Assembly (NCBI GenBank): GCA_034411135.1
Contig: DAOUMN010000003.1
Location: 124,001-188,000, forward strand
Reading direction: 5' to 3'
DNA: 64,000 bases
DNA from: Bellilinea sp034411135
GTDB taxonomy: Bacteria; Chloroflexota; Anaerolineae; Anaerolineales; Anaerolineaceae
The translations under genes and the position numbers were made by a program. The notes under the pieces were generated by a model. That model did not search any database, was not told the DNA's origin, and saw only the letters and a program-made list of their open reading frames with translations. Below, piece after piece: positions 1 to 9,273 of the stretch; within the stretch, counting starts at the first letter, position 1; each line of letters starts with the position of its first letter.

Positions 1-1
1 C

Positions 2-160
2 GTTGCCAGCGCGCTGGCGGCTGCCCGCCTGCTGCTGGAGCAGTTCCAGCGCGGGCTGGACGGGCTGGGCAGGTGGCGTGTGCGCCGTCTGCACGAAGCC
101 GAAAACCCGCCCTATCCGCCTGCCGGTCATCCCGACCAGCCGGGTTGGAGTCTGGAGTAA
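2..160 (+). CDS. C-terminal end of an unknown protein in a phage tail-like module (partial)
   Basis: An open frame enters from the left edge and stops with TAA at 158-160, so about 52 C-terminal residues are visible. They are rich in Arg, Leu and Ala, with a helical LLLEQFQRGLDGLGRW stretch and a Pro-rich tail. Two bases separate its stop from the next start, so it is probably translated in the same unit as the two tail-like genes that follow. No family can be named from this fragment; the phage assignment rests on its neighbours. Confidence 0.5.
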   Translation, partial: VASALAAARLLLEQFQRGLDGLGRWRVRRLHEAENPPYPPAGHPDQPGWSLE

Positions 161-162
161 AC

Positions 163-1500
163 ATGTACGCGCTCAAACTGATCTGCGATGGCGAGCCCGA
201 CTGGGTGTTGCACGGTCCCGGTGCAGCGAACGAACTGGAAGGCGCCCGGCTGGCGGGCACCCGCCCGGCGCTGCGCGCCGAGTGGGTGATCGAAACCGTC
301 TTGCTGGCGCTCAAGGGCGGCGCAGCCGACTGGATTCACGGGCTGGAGCGCCGCCTGGCGCAGATACGCGCCGGGGGCGGCGAGGTGCGCCTGCAATTGC
401 AACGGGCAGCGCGCGACGCGCCGTTAAGTGCGCTGCTGCTGGACGGCTGGCTGGAAGCGCCCGAACCGGGCGCGGATGAACGCGAGCGCGGTTTTGGCGG
501 CTACCGCCTGCACCTGCTGCGCGAGCGCGAGTGGAGCGCGCCCGCCGCTGCTCTGCCGCTTTCCAATGCCAACAGCACAGATGTGACCGGCGGGCTGGCG
601 TTGTTCAACCACAGCGATACCGAGAGCAGCCACCAAAATTATGCCGATGTGCGCGCGGCAGGCCTGGGCGGCAGCCAGCCAGCCCCGCTCAGCCTGCGGT
701 TGGGGCTGGGCAGCAGCCCAACACGGGTGGTCACGCACGTCATCCTGGCGGCGGGTAGTGACCTGTGGAGCGACGGCATCGCCTTTGCCCACGTTCTGGA
801 AGGCGAGAGCGGTATTCCCGGCGCGGACTGCGCCTCCACCAGCTTGATCGGCGACAGCGGCGCCAGCGGCGGTTTTTACCGCCGGGTAGGTTGGAACGGA
901 ACGGAAGAATCGGCGCTGCTGCGCTGGACGATTACCCCGCTGGCTCTTTCGCTTGCCCGCAGGCGCGCCTTCCGCCCGGTGCTGCGTTTGCACAACCCGC
1001 CTGCAGCGGGGGTGTACCTGCACTTCCGGCTGTTCAACCCGCGCGGCGGACTGCTCGATCACAACCGCCCGCAGCGGCTGGATACCGCCCGCTGGTTGCA
1101 AGCGGGCACAACCCTGTGCCTGCCGCCGCACGACCTGCCGGGTCTCGACCCTGCTGGGTTGACCCTGGAACTGTGGGCGCAGCGCGACGAGCCGGGCAGC
1201 CACAGCCTGGATGTGGACTTTGTCCAGTTGCTGCCGGTGGAAGGCTGGCTGGAATTGTTCCCGCTGGGTGGGGCGGCGCAGGGCAGCACGCTGGTGGTGG
1301 ACGGAGAGCGCAACAGCGTGCTTGCCATCGATGCCGGTGGGGCAGCGTTTGCCAGCCACACGCTGAGCGGCGGTGGACTGCGCCTGCTGCCGGGGCGCAA
1401 TCATCGCCTGTACCTGCTGTTCGAGACCGACTCGGGCGCGCCGGTTAATCAGAGTCTGCAGGTGCAGGCGCTCTACCCGCCCCGCTGGCGCACGCCATGA
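163..1500 (+). CDS. putative phage tail-like protein (distal tail/structural type)
   Basis: A 445-residue protein. I chose the ATG at 163 over the longer frame because it follows directly on the upstream stop. It has no signal peptide or membrane segment. The N-terminal region (about residues 1-130) looks like a small tail-module domain. The middle (about 150-350) is beta-rich. The end contains a VDGERNSVLAID stretch followed by a glycine-rich segment, like the strand-rich ends of siphovirus distal-tail proteins. The last four bases (ATGA) overlap the next start, which indicates coupled translation. Family assignment is an inference; a domesticated tail-like particle and a prophage edge are equally possible. 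Its GC richness matches the surrounding host genes. Confidence 0.5.
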   Translation: MYALKLICDGEPDWVLHGPGAANELEGARLAGTRPALRAEWVIETVLLALKGGAADWIHGLERRLAQIRAGGGEVRLQLQRAARDAPLSALLLDGWLEAPEPGADERERGFGGYRLHLLREREWSAPAAALPLSNANSTDVTGGLALFNHSDTESSHQNYADVRAAGLGGSQPAPLSLRLGLGSSPTRVVTHVILAAGSDLWSDGIAFAHVLEGESGIPGADCASTSLIGDSGASGGFYRRVGWNGTEESALLRWTITPLALSLARRRAFRPVLRLHNPPAAGVYLHFRLFNPRGGLLDHNRPQRLDTARWLQAGTTLCLPPHDLPGLDPAGLTLELWAQRDEPGSHSLDVDFVQLLPVEGWLELFPLGGAAQGSTLVVDGERNSVLAIDAGGAAFASHTLSGGGLRLLPGRNHRLYLLFETDSGAPVNQSLQVQALYPPRWRTP

Positions 1501-3047
1501 ACATGCAATTTTCAATCGACTGGCAGCAGCGCGACGGGCAGCCCTGCCTTCCACCCGCGCTGATGCTGGAAGTGGAGCGCCTGACCTGGCGTGCCGAGGG
1601 CGGACCGGCGACGGCAGTGCTGGCAGGACGGCTGGATGCGCGCCTTGCCGGGATCGACCTGCCCGCCTGGGCAGGCGATGCGCTGCGCCGCCCGCTGCTC
1701 ATCCGCGATGCCGCCGGTGAAGCCTGCTGGTGGGGTTACGTTGCCCGCGTGGAAGCCCGCCAGGGCGCAGCCGGGGTGGTCTTTGACCTGGAGCGCATGG
1801 CAAACCGCGTGGCGGTGGCATACGCTCCGCGGGTCAAGGAGACGCGCTGGATCGGCGAACGCACCTTCACCCCCTGGGCGGAGGACACCGCCAGTGTGGC
1901 CCGCTACGGACGCAAGGAAAAGGTGCTGGTGCTGCCGCCGCTGGAAGAAGCGCAAGCGCTGGCTGTGCGCGATGCACACCTGCGCCGCGCAGCGCTGCCC
2001 ACTGCCCAGCCCTACATGCCGGGCAGGGCGGGGCACGAAGACGATGAGAGCGCTGTGCGCCTGGTCTGCCGCGGCTGGTGGAGCACACTCGACTGGGCAT
2101 ACCCGCGGATTACCTTCGGCTGGGACGGCTTCAGCGAGTCTGCCCAGACCAGCCAGTCGCTGGGTCGGACTCTGAACAGCGATCACCTGCTGGCGCAGGG
2201 CATCCGCGCCGGGTACGGTCCCTTCCACCTGGGCGAAGCAGGCTTGAGCGCGCGGCTGGTCGGCACGCCTGGCGATGCCCTGGTGGTGGAGGTGTGCACC
2301 GATGCGAACGGCGCGCCGGGAACGGCGCTGGCATCCGCCAGCCTGCCCGCGGGGGCGATCAGCCCGGCGCGCTGCTGGCTGCGCTTTACCTTTGTCAATC
2401 CGCCGCTGCTGCAGGCAGACACGCCCTACTGGCTGCGCATCAGCCGCAGCGGGGCGGTCAACACCAGCCATTACTACCAGGTGTTCCGCGAGAGCAGCGA
2501 TCCCTACCCGGCGGGGCGGTTGAAGTACTGGAACGGCTCTGCCTGGCTGGACTTGCTGGGCGGCACATCGGATCTCAATTTCTACTTCGTTGGGTTGCAA
2601 ACCCGCGCTGCGCGGATTCTCGAACTGGCGGGCGGCGCCTTTGGCGGGCAGTTCTTCAGCGGTGTGCGCCTGCTGGCGGCTGTTGGCGGGTACACGCCTT
2701 ATTTTTGTGACGGTGTGCGCACCTGTCGGCAGGAACTGCTCGATCTGCTGCGCGGTGGCAGTGCAGACGGGTGGCGGTTGTTGGCGCAGGTTGGCGCGGC
2801 GCGTGAGCTGGTCATCGCTGCCGAGCCGGACGAGGACGCCGTGGAGTGGCTGATCGATGCGCGCGGGGAAATCCGCGCATTGGATGGCAGAGCGGCGCGC
2901 CTGGGCGATGCGCTGGCGGGCAGGCGGGCGCGCCTGACTTCCGGCTGGCTGGATGGCGGGGCGCTGATCGAACGGGTGGAGTGGACGCCGCGCGGCGGTT
3001 TGCGGGTTGTGCTCGAAACTGCCGAACGGACAGGTGAACCTGCCTGA
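1497..3047 (+). CDS. putative phage tail/baseplate-type protein with inserted beta-sandwich domain
   Basis: A 516-residue protein whose ATG overlaps the preceding stop (ATGA). Residues about 1-130 resemble the N-terminal part of tail hub-like proteins (WWGYVARVEAR, then FDLERMANRVAVAYAP). Residues about 230-370 look like an inserted beta-sandwich (LSARLVGTPGDALVVEVCTD, then TPYWLRISRSG), of the kind found in surface and receptor-contact proteins. The C-terminal third continues the hub-like fold (CRQELLDLLRGG). It is the last gene of the tail-like unit; the next gene is metabolic. Function is inferred from context and fold-like patterns, with no catalytic motif seen. Confidence 0.45.
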   Translation: MNMQFSIDWQQRDGQPCLPPALMLEVERLTWRAEGGPATAVLAGRLDARLAGIDLPAWAGDALRRPLLIRDAAGEACWWGYVARVEARQGAAGVVFDLERMANRVAVAYAPRVKETRWIGERTFTPWAEDTASVARYGRKEKVLVLPPLEEAQALAVRDAHLRRAALPTAQPYMPGRAGHEDDESAVRLVCRGWWSTLDWAYPRITFGWDGFSESAQTSQSLGRTLNSDHLLAQGIRAGYGPFHLGEAGLSARLVGTPGDALVVEVCTDANGAPGTALASASLPAGAISPARCWLRFTFVNPPLLQADTPYWLRISRSGAVNTSHYYQVFRESSDPYPAGRLKYWNGSAWLDLLGGTSDLNFYFVGLQTRAARILELAGGAFGGQFFSGVRLLAAVGGYTPYFCDGVRTCRQELLDLLRGGSADGWRLLAQVGAARELVIAAEPDEDAVEWLIDARGEIRALDGRAARLGDALAGRRARLTSGWLDGGALIERVEWTPRGGLRVVLETAERTGEPA

Positions 3048-3172
3048 TTGTTGGGCGAGCCTGTGTGCTCTGCAGGGTACGGCGAACCATGCAGCGGAGG
3101 GGATTGATTAATTATTTTTTGTCCGTAAGATATGAAAAACAATACCCTCGCAACTGGATGAGAAAATACACG

Positions 3173-3772
3173 ATGAACGAATCCAATACCAGTCGTCAGT
3201 TTTTACCGCTGCTGGAGTCGATTCCCTACCCCAGGCATCCGCTGCTCAAATGGATGTTCAAATCCCCCATCCTGTTGTGGCGATTGGGGTTGGGCGGGCT
3301 GGTGGGACGGTTGTTCATGATCATGACCACGACGGGGCGCAAAAGTGGTCAGCCTCGCCGCACCGCGATCGAGTATCACATCTTTCAGGGCAGGAAATAT
3401 GTGTTGGCTGCCTGGCACAAAGCGGATTGGTATCAGAACCTGCTGGCAGACCCGCGCCTGACCATTCAGACGGCTGACGGTGTGGAACGGGTAAAGGTGC
3501 GCCGTCTGAGCGATGATGATGAACTGACCGCGGTCTATCAGTTTGTTGAACAAAACCCGATGATGCGCGTTTTCTGGCAGATGCTGGGCGTCCGCCTGAC
3601 GCTGGAAGAATTTTTAGCCCGCAAGCAGCAGTTTCTGCTGCTCACCTTTGACCCCACCGATGAGCCAACCCCGCCGCCCTTGAATGCCGACCTGGGCTGG
3701 GTGTGGGCTTTGATGCTGGTCAGCGGGCTGGGCGGCTATTGGCTGGGCAGGCGTTCGGCGCGCTTGAACTGA
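3173..3772 (+). CDS. nitroreductase/deazaflavin (F420)-dependent oxidoreductase family protein (DUF385/Ddn-like)
   Basis: About 199 residues from the ATG at 3173; in-frame ATGs upstream (3065, 3158) give N-termini unlike the family. The core FMIMTTTGRKSGQPRRTAIE followed by YVLAAWHKADWYQNLLADPR is typical of the Ddn/DUF385 split beta-barrel family, which binds F420 or flavin (established for mycobacterial members). An unusual C-terminal extension (about residues 165-199) holds one hydrophobic segment (WVWALMLVSGLGGYWLG) followed by arginines, so this copy may be membrane-tethered. It stands alone; a palindromic repeat lies downstream. Confidence 0.8.
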   Translation: MNESNTSRQFLPLLESIPYPRHPLLKWMFKSPILLWRLGLGGLVGRLFMIMTTTGRKSGQPRRTAIEYHIFQGRKYVLAAWHKADWYQNLLADPRLTIQTADGVERVKVRRLSDDDELTAVYQFVEQNPMMRVFWQMLGVRLTLEEFLARKQQFLLLTFDPTDEPTPPPLNADLGWVWALMLVSGLGGYWLGRRSARLN

Positions 3773-3808
3773 CCGCGACGGACGCCCGCCCTTCAACAGT
3801 CAGGCAGT

Positions 3809-3845
3809 CCGCCGGTACACCGAGCTTGTCAAGGTGTACCGGCGG
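3809..3845. repeat. dispersed palindromic element, conserved-loop family (copy A)
   Basis: A perfect 13-bp inverted repeat, CCGCCGGTACACC (3809-3821) and its complement (3833-3845), encloses an 11-nt loop GAGCTTGTCAA. A related loop-like motif on the other strand (TTCGGCGGGCTCA) lies at 3859-3871. It sits between the DUF385 gene and the secreted propeller gene. The loop matches those at 6881-6891 and 29740-29750 while the stems differ. Confidence 0.75.
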
Positions 3846-4001
3846 TATTCCAATACCCTTCGGCGGGCTCAGCGCGTGGGCGGGCTACATAACAAAACTG
3901 AAAACTCAATCGCGGCGCGGATTTGTTAGAATGAAGTTTGTAAACGAGTGGATTATGGTGGGCTACCCGGCGCTTTTCGGACGCCGGAATGGAGGCAAGG
4001 C

Positions 4002-6845
4002 ATGAACACAAAATCACCCCGATCGGGTTCAAATCTGCCCAGCCGGGCGCGCGCATGGCTGCGCCGCGGGGCGTTGCTGCTGGTGCTGCTGCTGATGCCC
4101 AGCCTGGTGGTCAGCGCGGATGGAGCTGTCCAACTGGGCAAGACCATACTGGTTTCGATCGGTTACCCTTTTCTGGAGGGGCAAGACTACGGGCTGGGCT
4201 ATAACGGCAACTCGACCTATTCGAGCGTCTCCTGGTACGGGGAAGGCGAGACGGGGGTAAGACCGCGCATTGCGTTTGCCTCGGCAGCCGAAAACCTGAT
4301 CGAAGGTCAGACCGACAACGACCGCAGCTGCCTGAGCGAGGAGCCCGGCATGCTGCGCAACTGCTTCGATATCTACGTCCAGGACCCGCTGCTGTTCAAA
4401 ATCCCGATTCCCTTCCTGACCAGCCTGCACGCCGAGCGCGAGGGCGATTCGGTATTCCCAACCGTCTCGCGCGACGGCAAGTGGGTGGTGTTCCAGTCCT
4501 CCAGCGAGGGCTGGCTGGACGACAACCCGGAGACGATCGAGACCGACATCTACCTGGTGGACATCAGCGACCTGAACAATATCACCAACCTGCAAACTCC
4601 CTACCGCGTCTCGACGGCGGCGGGCGTCAACCAGGAAGCCAATTTCCACTCCGGCTTTGTGCGCTGCAAGTACCTCAATGCCAGCGGGCAAATTGCCCAG
4701 GACAGCAGCACGATCGACTGGAGCCGCGCCCCGGTGTGCGAAACCAACCCCAACGGCACCGCCCGCCCCGACCTGCAGTACGGCCATCCGGTGGCAGACG
4801 TGTACACCGACTCGAGCGATCATACCTACGTGGTGTTCGAATCGATGGCAACCAACCTGGGGGGGAACAACAACGGTTACCTCAAGAACATCTACCGCCG
4901 CCAGGTGGGCGATGACCAGACTTACATGATCTCGACCGGCTGCCACAAGGAAGGCGAAACCATTGTGTACGGCGACCCCGCCAACGGCGAGTCCTACCAC
5001 CCGGTGGTGGTTGCCAACACCGACGGGCGTTACATTGTCTTCGTCTCGCGCGCAACCAACCTGGATTGCAGCCTGCCGCCCGGCTCGGTCTTCCCGGCGG
5101 ACAACCAGAACCACCCGCCGCACATGCGCCGCGCCAATGTCTATCTGCACGACCAGTTCACCGGTCGAACTTACCTGATCTCCAAGGACCCGGCTGGCTA
5201 CCCGGCAAACCGCGCCTCGGAATACCCGGCGGCGGCGGAGTACAGCCCGGTCTACGGCTTCCGGATTGCCTACCAATCCAGCGCCAACAACATCACCGCA
5301 GATGACGAGAACACGTACACCGATATATTCCTCTACGAGGGCACGCCGTGGGAGGACGAGTTTGTCGAAGCCACCCGCCTGATCTCCAAGCCATCTGCCG
5401 ATGTGGATGTGGATGATCCCTTAGCGCCGGTGGCGCCCGCCAACATGCCCTCCTACGCCCCGGCAATCACTCGCAATGGGCTGGTGATTTCGTTCACCTC
5501 CTACGCCACCAACCTGATCGACGGCGACACCAACGAACAGTGCAATTACAACATCGAAGGGCGGGCAACGACCAACTGCCCGGACATCTTTGCGCGCTCG
5601 TGGCTGGCGTACCAGACGTGGCGCGTTTCGCTGACCACCCGCGGGCAGCAAGCGGAGCACAACTCCAACTACAGTTCGCTCAGCGCCACCGGCCGCTACG
5701 TCGCTTTTGCTTCGCAGGCGGACATGCTGGAAGAGGGGCAGGGCGCGCCCAGCCTGCAGGTCTATCTGCGCGACCAGGGCAACCCGCCGGGCAACCCCAA
5801 TGTCCAGCCGACCTCGTACAATTTTGGCGTTGTGCCCAACGGGGAAACGCGCACCAAGACCTTTACGGTGCGTTTCCTGGCAGAACTGGAAGTCCAAATC
5901 GTCGAGCTGCGGGAACATGAGCCAAGCAGCACCTACACCCAATACTACGCCATCGAAAACCAGGGGTGCATTGCCACCTGGCTGCAAGACCAGTACTGTC
6001 AATTCACCGTGCGCTTCAACGCGCCCGCCAGCGGCGAGTACCGCACGCTGCCGGTCAAGATCTACATGCTGGTATACAGTGCTGATGAAGGGCTCCGCTA
6101 CCTGGAGCTTGACCTGGATGCCGCCACCCCGGTGGTGGAGGGTCAGGTATCCCAGCCGGAGGCAGCCGACCTGTACTACCAGGGTCCGCCGGTCGGGCGC
6201 GAGGTGGTGGTCAAGAACAGCGGCAACGTGCCGACCACATTTACCATTGACGTGGTTTCCGAGAATCCCAACGTTCCGACCGAGTTCGCCATGTGGTTCG
6301 ACCCGCAGGACCAGGCAAAACTGGTCAACATGCAGCCGGGCGACGAGGCGACCCTGACGCTGTGGGCGCAATCCACCAACCCGGCGTATGCCGATTATGA
6401 AGATGAGGATTCCTCTGTGCGCCTCACCAGCGGCGCGCGCACCTTCAACAGCCTGCCGTTTTTCACCAAGTCGATGATCGTTACTTACCAGCCCAAGATC
6501 GAGGATGCCACCCCGGCAACCCAGAATATCCCCTTTGGCGCGACGGTGTACTACACGGTGACGGTGCGCAACAATGGCAACATTGGCGATACGCTGAATG
6601 TCTCGTTTGCCAACAACGAATTTGCCATGTGGGTTACCCAGAGCGATAAAGACCTGCTGGTCAACCTGCAGCCGGGCATCGAGAAGACGATCAAGGTTTG
6701 GGTGCGGGCGACCACGCCGCGCCACCTCGACCACGATGCCAAGGTGGTGCTCACCTCGCAGGGTGACCCGACCAAGAAGGACGACTGGCTGCTGGTGAGC
6801 ACTTCCGGCGACGCGTACATCTATCTGCCGTTTGTGCGCCGCTAA
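4002..6845 (+). CDS. large secreted TolB-like beta-propeller protein with C-terminal beta-sandwich repeats
   Basis: About 947 residues from the ATG at 4002, preceded by GGAGG at 3991. Residues 1-40 form a signal peptide with a twin-Arg n-region and Leu core, ending near VVSA. Residues about 60-590 hold repeated blades with PD40/WD40-like phrases (FPTVSRDGKWVVFQSS, then YVAFASQADML). Residues about 590-710 resemble a choice-of-anchor D domain. Two related beta-sandwich repeats follow, each with EFAMW and a later LVN(M/L)QPG. The protein ends YIYLPFVRR, the same kind of end as the subtilase at 22057 and the beta-helix protein at 61395. It is probably exported and surface-associated; the ligand is unknown. 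Confidence 0.8.
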   Translation: MNTKSPRSGSNLPSRARAWLRRGALLLVLLLMPSLVVSADGAVQLGKTILVSIGYPFLEGQDYGLGYNGNSTYSSVSWYGEGETGVRPRIAFASAAENLIEGQTDNDRSCLSEEPGMLRNCFDIYVQDPLLFKIPIPFLTSLHAEREGDSVFPTVSRDGKWVVFQSSSEGWLDDNPETIETDIYLVDISDLNNITNLQTPYRVSTAAGVNQEANFHSGFVRCKYLNASGQIAQDSSTIDWSRAPVCETNPNGTARPDLQYGHPVADVYTDSSDHTYVVFESMATNLGGNNNGYLKNIYRRQVGDDQTYMISTGCHKEGETIVYGDPANGESYHPVVVANTDGRYIVFVSRATNLDCSLPPGSVFPADNQNHPPHMRRANVYLHDQFTGRTYLISKDPAGYPANRASEYPAAAEYSPVYGFRIAYQSSANNITADDENTYTDIFLYEGTPWEDEFVEATRLISKPSADVDVDDPLAPVAPANMPSYAPAITRNGLVISFTSYATNLIDGDTNEQCNYNIEGRATTNCPDIFARSWLAYQTWRVSLTTRGQQAEHNSNYSSLSATGRYVAFASQADMLEEGQGAPSLQVYLRDQGNPPGNPNVQPTSYNFGVVPNGETRTKTFTVRFLAELEVQIVELREHEPSSTYTQYYAIENQGCIATWLQDQYCQFTVRFNAPASGEYRTLPVKIYMLVYSADEGLRYLELDLDAATPVVEGQVSQPEAADLYYQGPPVGREVVVKNSGNVPTTFTIDVVSENPNVPTEFAMWFDPQDQAKLVNMQPGDEATLTLWAQSTNPAYADYEDEDSSVRLTSGARTFNSLPFFTKSMIVTYQPKIEDATPATQNIPFGATVYYTVTVRNNGNIGDTLNVSFANNEFAMWVTQSDKDLLVNLQPGIEKTIKVWVRATTPRHLDHDAKVVLTSQGDPTKKDDWLLVSTSGDAYIYLPFVRR

Positions 6846-6867
6846 ACGCGCCAAATCCCGCAGCAGA

Positions 6868-6904
6868 CTGCCCGTACACCGAGCTTGCCGGGGTGTACGG
6901 GCAG
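6868..6904. repeat. dispersed palindromic element, conserved-loop family (copy B)
   Basis: A perfect 13-bp inverted repeat, CTGCCCGTACACC (6868-6880) and its complement (6892-6904), surrounds the 11-nt loop GAGCTTGCCGG. It lies 22 bases after the stop of the propeller gene and could also act as an mRNA 3-prime end. The outer halves of the stem differ from copy A but remain fully paired. A degenerate relative (GGTGAGCCTGCACTAAG) is at 6935-6951. Confidence 0.75.
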
Positions 6905-6997
6905 CAATTGGGCACGCCCTTTGACGGGCGGTTGGTGAGCCTGCACTAAGCGCGCCGACAAAAGCCGGTTTTTGTGATACCATTTAACCCGCCTGCC

Positions 6998-8263
6998 ATG
7001 CCAAGCCTGAATGATATCCTCCACAAACTGCCCCCCGAAACGCGCGACATCTTCCGCGTGATCTGGGAATCGCTTTCGCCCGCCGACCGCAGTACGCTGC
7101 AAGCCCTGCTCGGCGGTCTGCCGCCGGATGCCAACCTGCTGCGCCTGCTGATGCGCCTGTCCGCCAACCAGTTCCGGGCTGCCTTCGGGCAGAAAAGCCG
7201 GGTAGCCATAGTCGGACCGGCGAACGTGGGCAAGTCTACCCTGTACAACCAGTTCGTCCAGCAAAAGAGCGACCGCGCCGAAGTCTCCCCGCTGCCTGGC
7301 ACCACCCGCGCCAACCAGTCCGCCGATACTGGTCTGTTCAGCGTCATCGATACACCCGGCGCAGATGCGGTTGGCGAGGTGGGCGAGCGGGAACGGCAGG
7401 AAGCGCTGAGCGCGGCGGAAGCCGCCGACTTCCTGATCATTGTTTTCGATGCCATCCAGGGTGTCAAGCAAACCGAACTCGACCTGTACCAGCGGTTGAC
7501 CGCACTGAACAAGCCCTACATCGTCGTGCTGAACAAGATCGACCTGGTGCGCAAACAGTCCGCCGCGGTGACGGCGCGTGCTGCGCTCAACCTTGGCTTG
7601 AACGGCGAACAGGTGCTGCCTGCGGCGGCAAAAAGCGGCGAGGGCATCCCGCACATCCTGGCGGCAATTGCCGCATTGCAGCCGGAGATCACCGCGGCGC
7701 TGGGGCGCGGGCTGCCGCAGTACCGCTGGCAGTTAGCCTGGCGTTCGATTGTCAGCGCCGCCTCGGTGGCAGCCGTGATTGCGCTCACCCCGCTGCCTTT
7801 GATCGACTTTGCCCCGCTGATCGTCACTCAGTCGGTTATGGTGCTGGGTATTGCCCGTTTGTACCAGTACCGCATCACCCTGGAACGCGCCCGCGAACTG
7901 GCGGCTGCCTTTGGACTGGGACTGTTGGCGCGCACACTGTTCGCCGAATTGAGCAAACTGGGCGGACTGCCCGGCTGGCTGCTGGCAGCGGCTATCGCCG
8001 CCTCGACCACTGTGGTGATGGGTTACGCGGCGGTTATCTGGTTCGAGCGTGGCGAAAAACTGTCCGCCAGCGCGCTGCAAAATCTGACCCAATCGCTGAC
8101 CGCGCTGTTCCTGGAATCACTCAGAGGGATGGGCAGGCACAAACCCGCCCGCACCAGCCTGCAGCAGCGCATCAATGAAGTGCTGTCCAAATCTCCGCTG
8201 GGCGAGGATCGCAGTCTGCTCGATAGCCATGTTCAGGATCAATCTTCAACAACTGACCAATAG
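6998..8263 (+). CDS. membrane-associated GTPase with C-terminal DUF697 domain
   Basis: About 421 residues from the ATG at 6998 (a GTG at 6974 would add eight residues). G1 GPANVGKST is near residues 73-81, G3 DTPGAD near 118 and G4 LNKIDL near 177, so this is a TRAFAC/Era-like GTPase. After residue 235 come hydrophobic segments of DUF697 type (ALTPLPLIDFAPLIVTQSVMVLG, here given only in part, and a later WLLAAAIAASTTVVMG). The family is implicated in membrane or envelope functions, but the role here is unknown. Its 3-prime end overlaps the acyltransferase start by 35 bases. Confidence 0.85.
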   Translation: MPSLNDILHKLPPETRDIFRVIWESLSPADRSTLQALLGGLPPDANLLRLLMRLSANQFRAAFGQKSRVAIVGPANVGKSTLYNQFVQQKSDRAEVSPLPGTTRANQSADTGLFSVIDTPGADAVGEVGERERQEALSAAEAADFLIIVFDAIQGVKQTELDLYQRLTALNKPYIVVLNKIDLVRKQSAAVTARAALNLGLNGEQVLPAAAKSGEGIPHILAAIAALQPEITAALGRGLPQYRWQLAWRSIVSAASVAAVIALTPLPLIDFAPLIVTQSVMVLGIARLYQYRITLERARELAAAFGLGLLARTLFAELSKLGGLPGWLLAAAIAASTTVVMGYAAVIWFERGEKLSASALQNLTQSLTALFLESLRGMGRHKPARTSLQQRINEVLSKSPLGEDRSLLDSHVQDQSSTTDQ

Positions 8264-9137
8264 CCGTTTTGCCGTATGGCTGGCGCTGGGGTTGAGCAAG
8301 CACACCCCGCGCTGGCTGGGTTACCGCATCGCCGACCTGGCAGCCGCCCTGGCTGCCTCGCGCCGGCGCAGTGCGCTGGTGCGCGCAGTGCGCGCTAACC
8401 AGTGGGTTATCTCCGGCGGTACGCTGCGCGGAGAAACCCTGCAGCGCCGGGTGGGCGAGATATTACGCTTGCACCTGCGCGGTTTGTACGACTTTTATCA
8501 CAATCTCGACCGTCCGCAGGAAGTTCTGCGGCGGGTAGATTTTCACCCCTACTTTGCCGAGGTGTTCGAAAAGGTCAAATCGGGGCGTTACCCGGCGCTC
8601 TTTCTTTCGCCGCACACCAGCAGTTTCGACCTGGCGGGGCGCGCGCTTGCCCTGCGCGGGCTGGATTTCCAGGTACTGTCCTACCCGCAGCCACCTTCTG
8701 GTTACCAGCTGCAGAACCGCATTCGCACCCAGGTCGGTATCGAGGTGACTCCCATGTCGATCAGCGCGGCACAAAAAGCCCGCCAGCGCCTGCGCGCTGG
8801 TGGGGTGGCGCTGACCGGGCTGGACCGCCCGCTGGCGGATGCGCGTCTGCGCCCGCGCTTCTTCGGACGCCCGGCGCCGCTGCCGGTGGCGTACGTTCAC
8901 CTGGCATTGCAAACCAGGGTGCCCATGTACGTGGTTGCCTGCATCAGCCCCAAGCCCGGTTACTATCAGCTGGTGTGCAGCCCGCCCATCCAGGCGCAGC
9001 CTTACCCCGACCGCGACGAGGAATTGCTGTGCAACGCCGAGGCGGTGCTGGCAGAAGCCGAAAAGATCATCGCTGCCTACCCGCAGCAGTGGGCAATGTT
9101 CTACCCGGTGTGGCCTGAGACGCTCGACGAAGTGTAG
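8229..9137 (+). CDS. HtrB/LpxL-PatA-like lysophospholipid acyltransferase family protein
   Basis: About 302 residues from the ATG at 8229, inside the end of the GTPase gene; an in-frame ATG at 8175 gives an unlikely N-terminus. The catalytic HxxxxD-type motif is visible as SPHTSSFD near residue 130, followed by LTGLDRPLADAR and FFGRPAPLP, typical of the LABLAM superfamily. Members acylate lipid A precursors or, in Gram-positives, phosphatidylinositol mannosides. No LPS genes are in the window, so a glycolipid or phospholipid acceptor is more likely here (inference). Overlap with the GTPase gene suggests coupled translation and a joint envelope role. Confidence 0.8.
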   Translation: MFRINLQQLTNSRFAVWLALGLSKHTPRWLGYRIADLAAALAASRRRSALVRAVRANQWVISGGTLRGETLQRRVGEILRLHLRGLYDFYHNLDRPQEVLRRVDFHPYFAEVFEKVKSGRYPALFLSPHTSSFDLAGRALALRGLDFQVLSYPQPPSGYQLQNRIRTQVGIEVTPMSISAAQKARQRLRAGGVALTGLDRPLADARLRPRFFGRPAPLPVAYVHLALQTRVPMYVVACISPKPGYYQLVCSPPIQAQPYPDRDEELLCNAEAVLAEAEKIIAAYPQQWAMFYPVWPETLDEV

Positions 9138-9273
9138 GATCAGGGTAGACGGGGTGTGTTGTTCACGCCCCGTCCAATTGGATGAAAATCGAATCGCCAA
9201 AATGGTTTGACTCGCTGCCCTCAAACGTTGTATGATCAAGTTGTGCGGATTGGGTTGAAAACGGGAGGGACGT

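Noticed and set aside
424..1554. Long minus-strand open frame opposite the tail-like genes
   Set aside because: Composition is typical of antisense frames in GC-rich genes (runs of Gln, Arg, Ala, His), there is no ribosome site, and the plus-strand genes are better supported by ATGA overlaps.
4076..4100. CTGCTG-rich tract as a simple-sequence repeat or contingency locus
   Set aside because: It is only the leucine-rich core of a signal peptide, with no long uninterrupted repeat unit.
5421..6983. 520-codon minus-strand frame opposite the propeller protein gene
   Set aside because: Shadow of a real secreted protein; low-complexity His/Arg/Val pattern and no recognisable motif.
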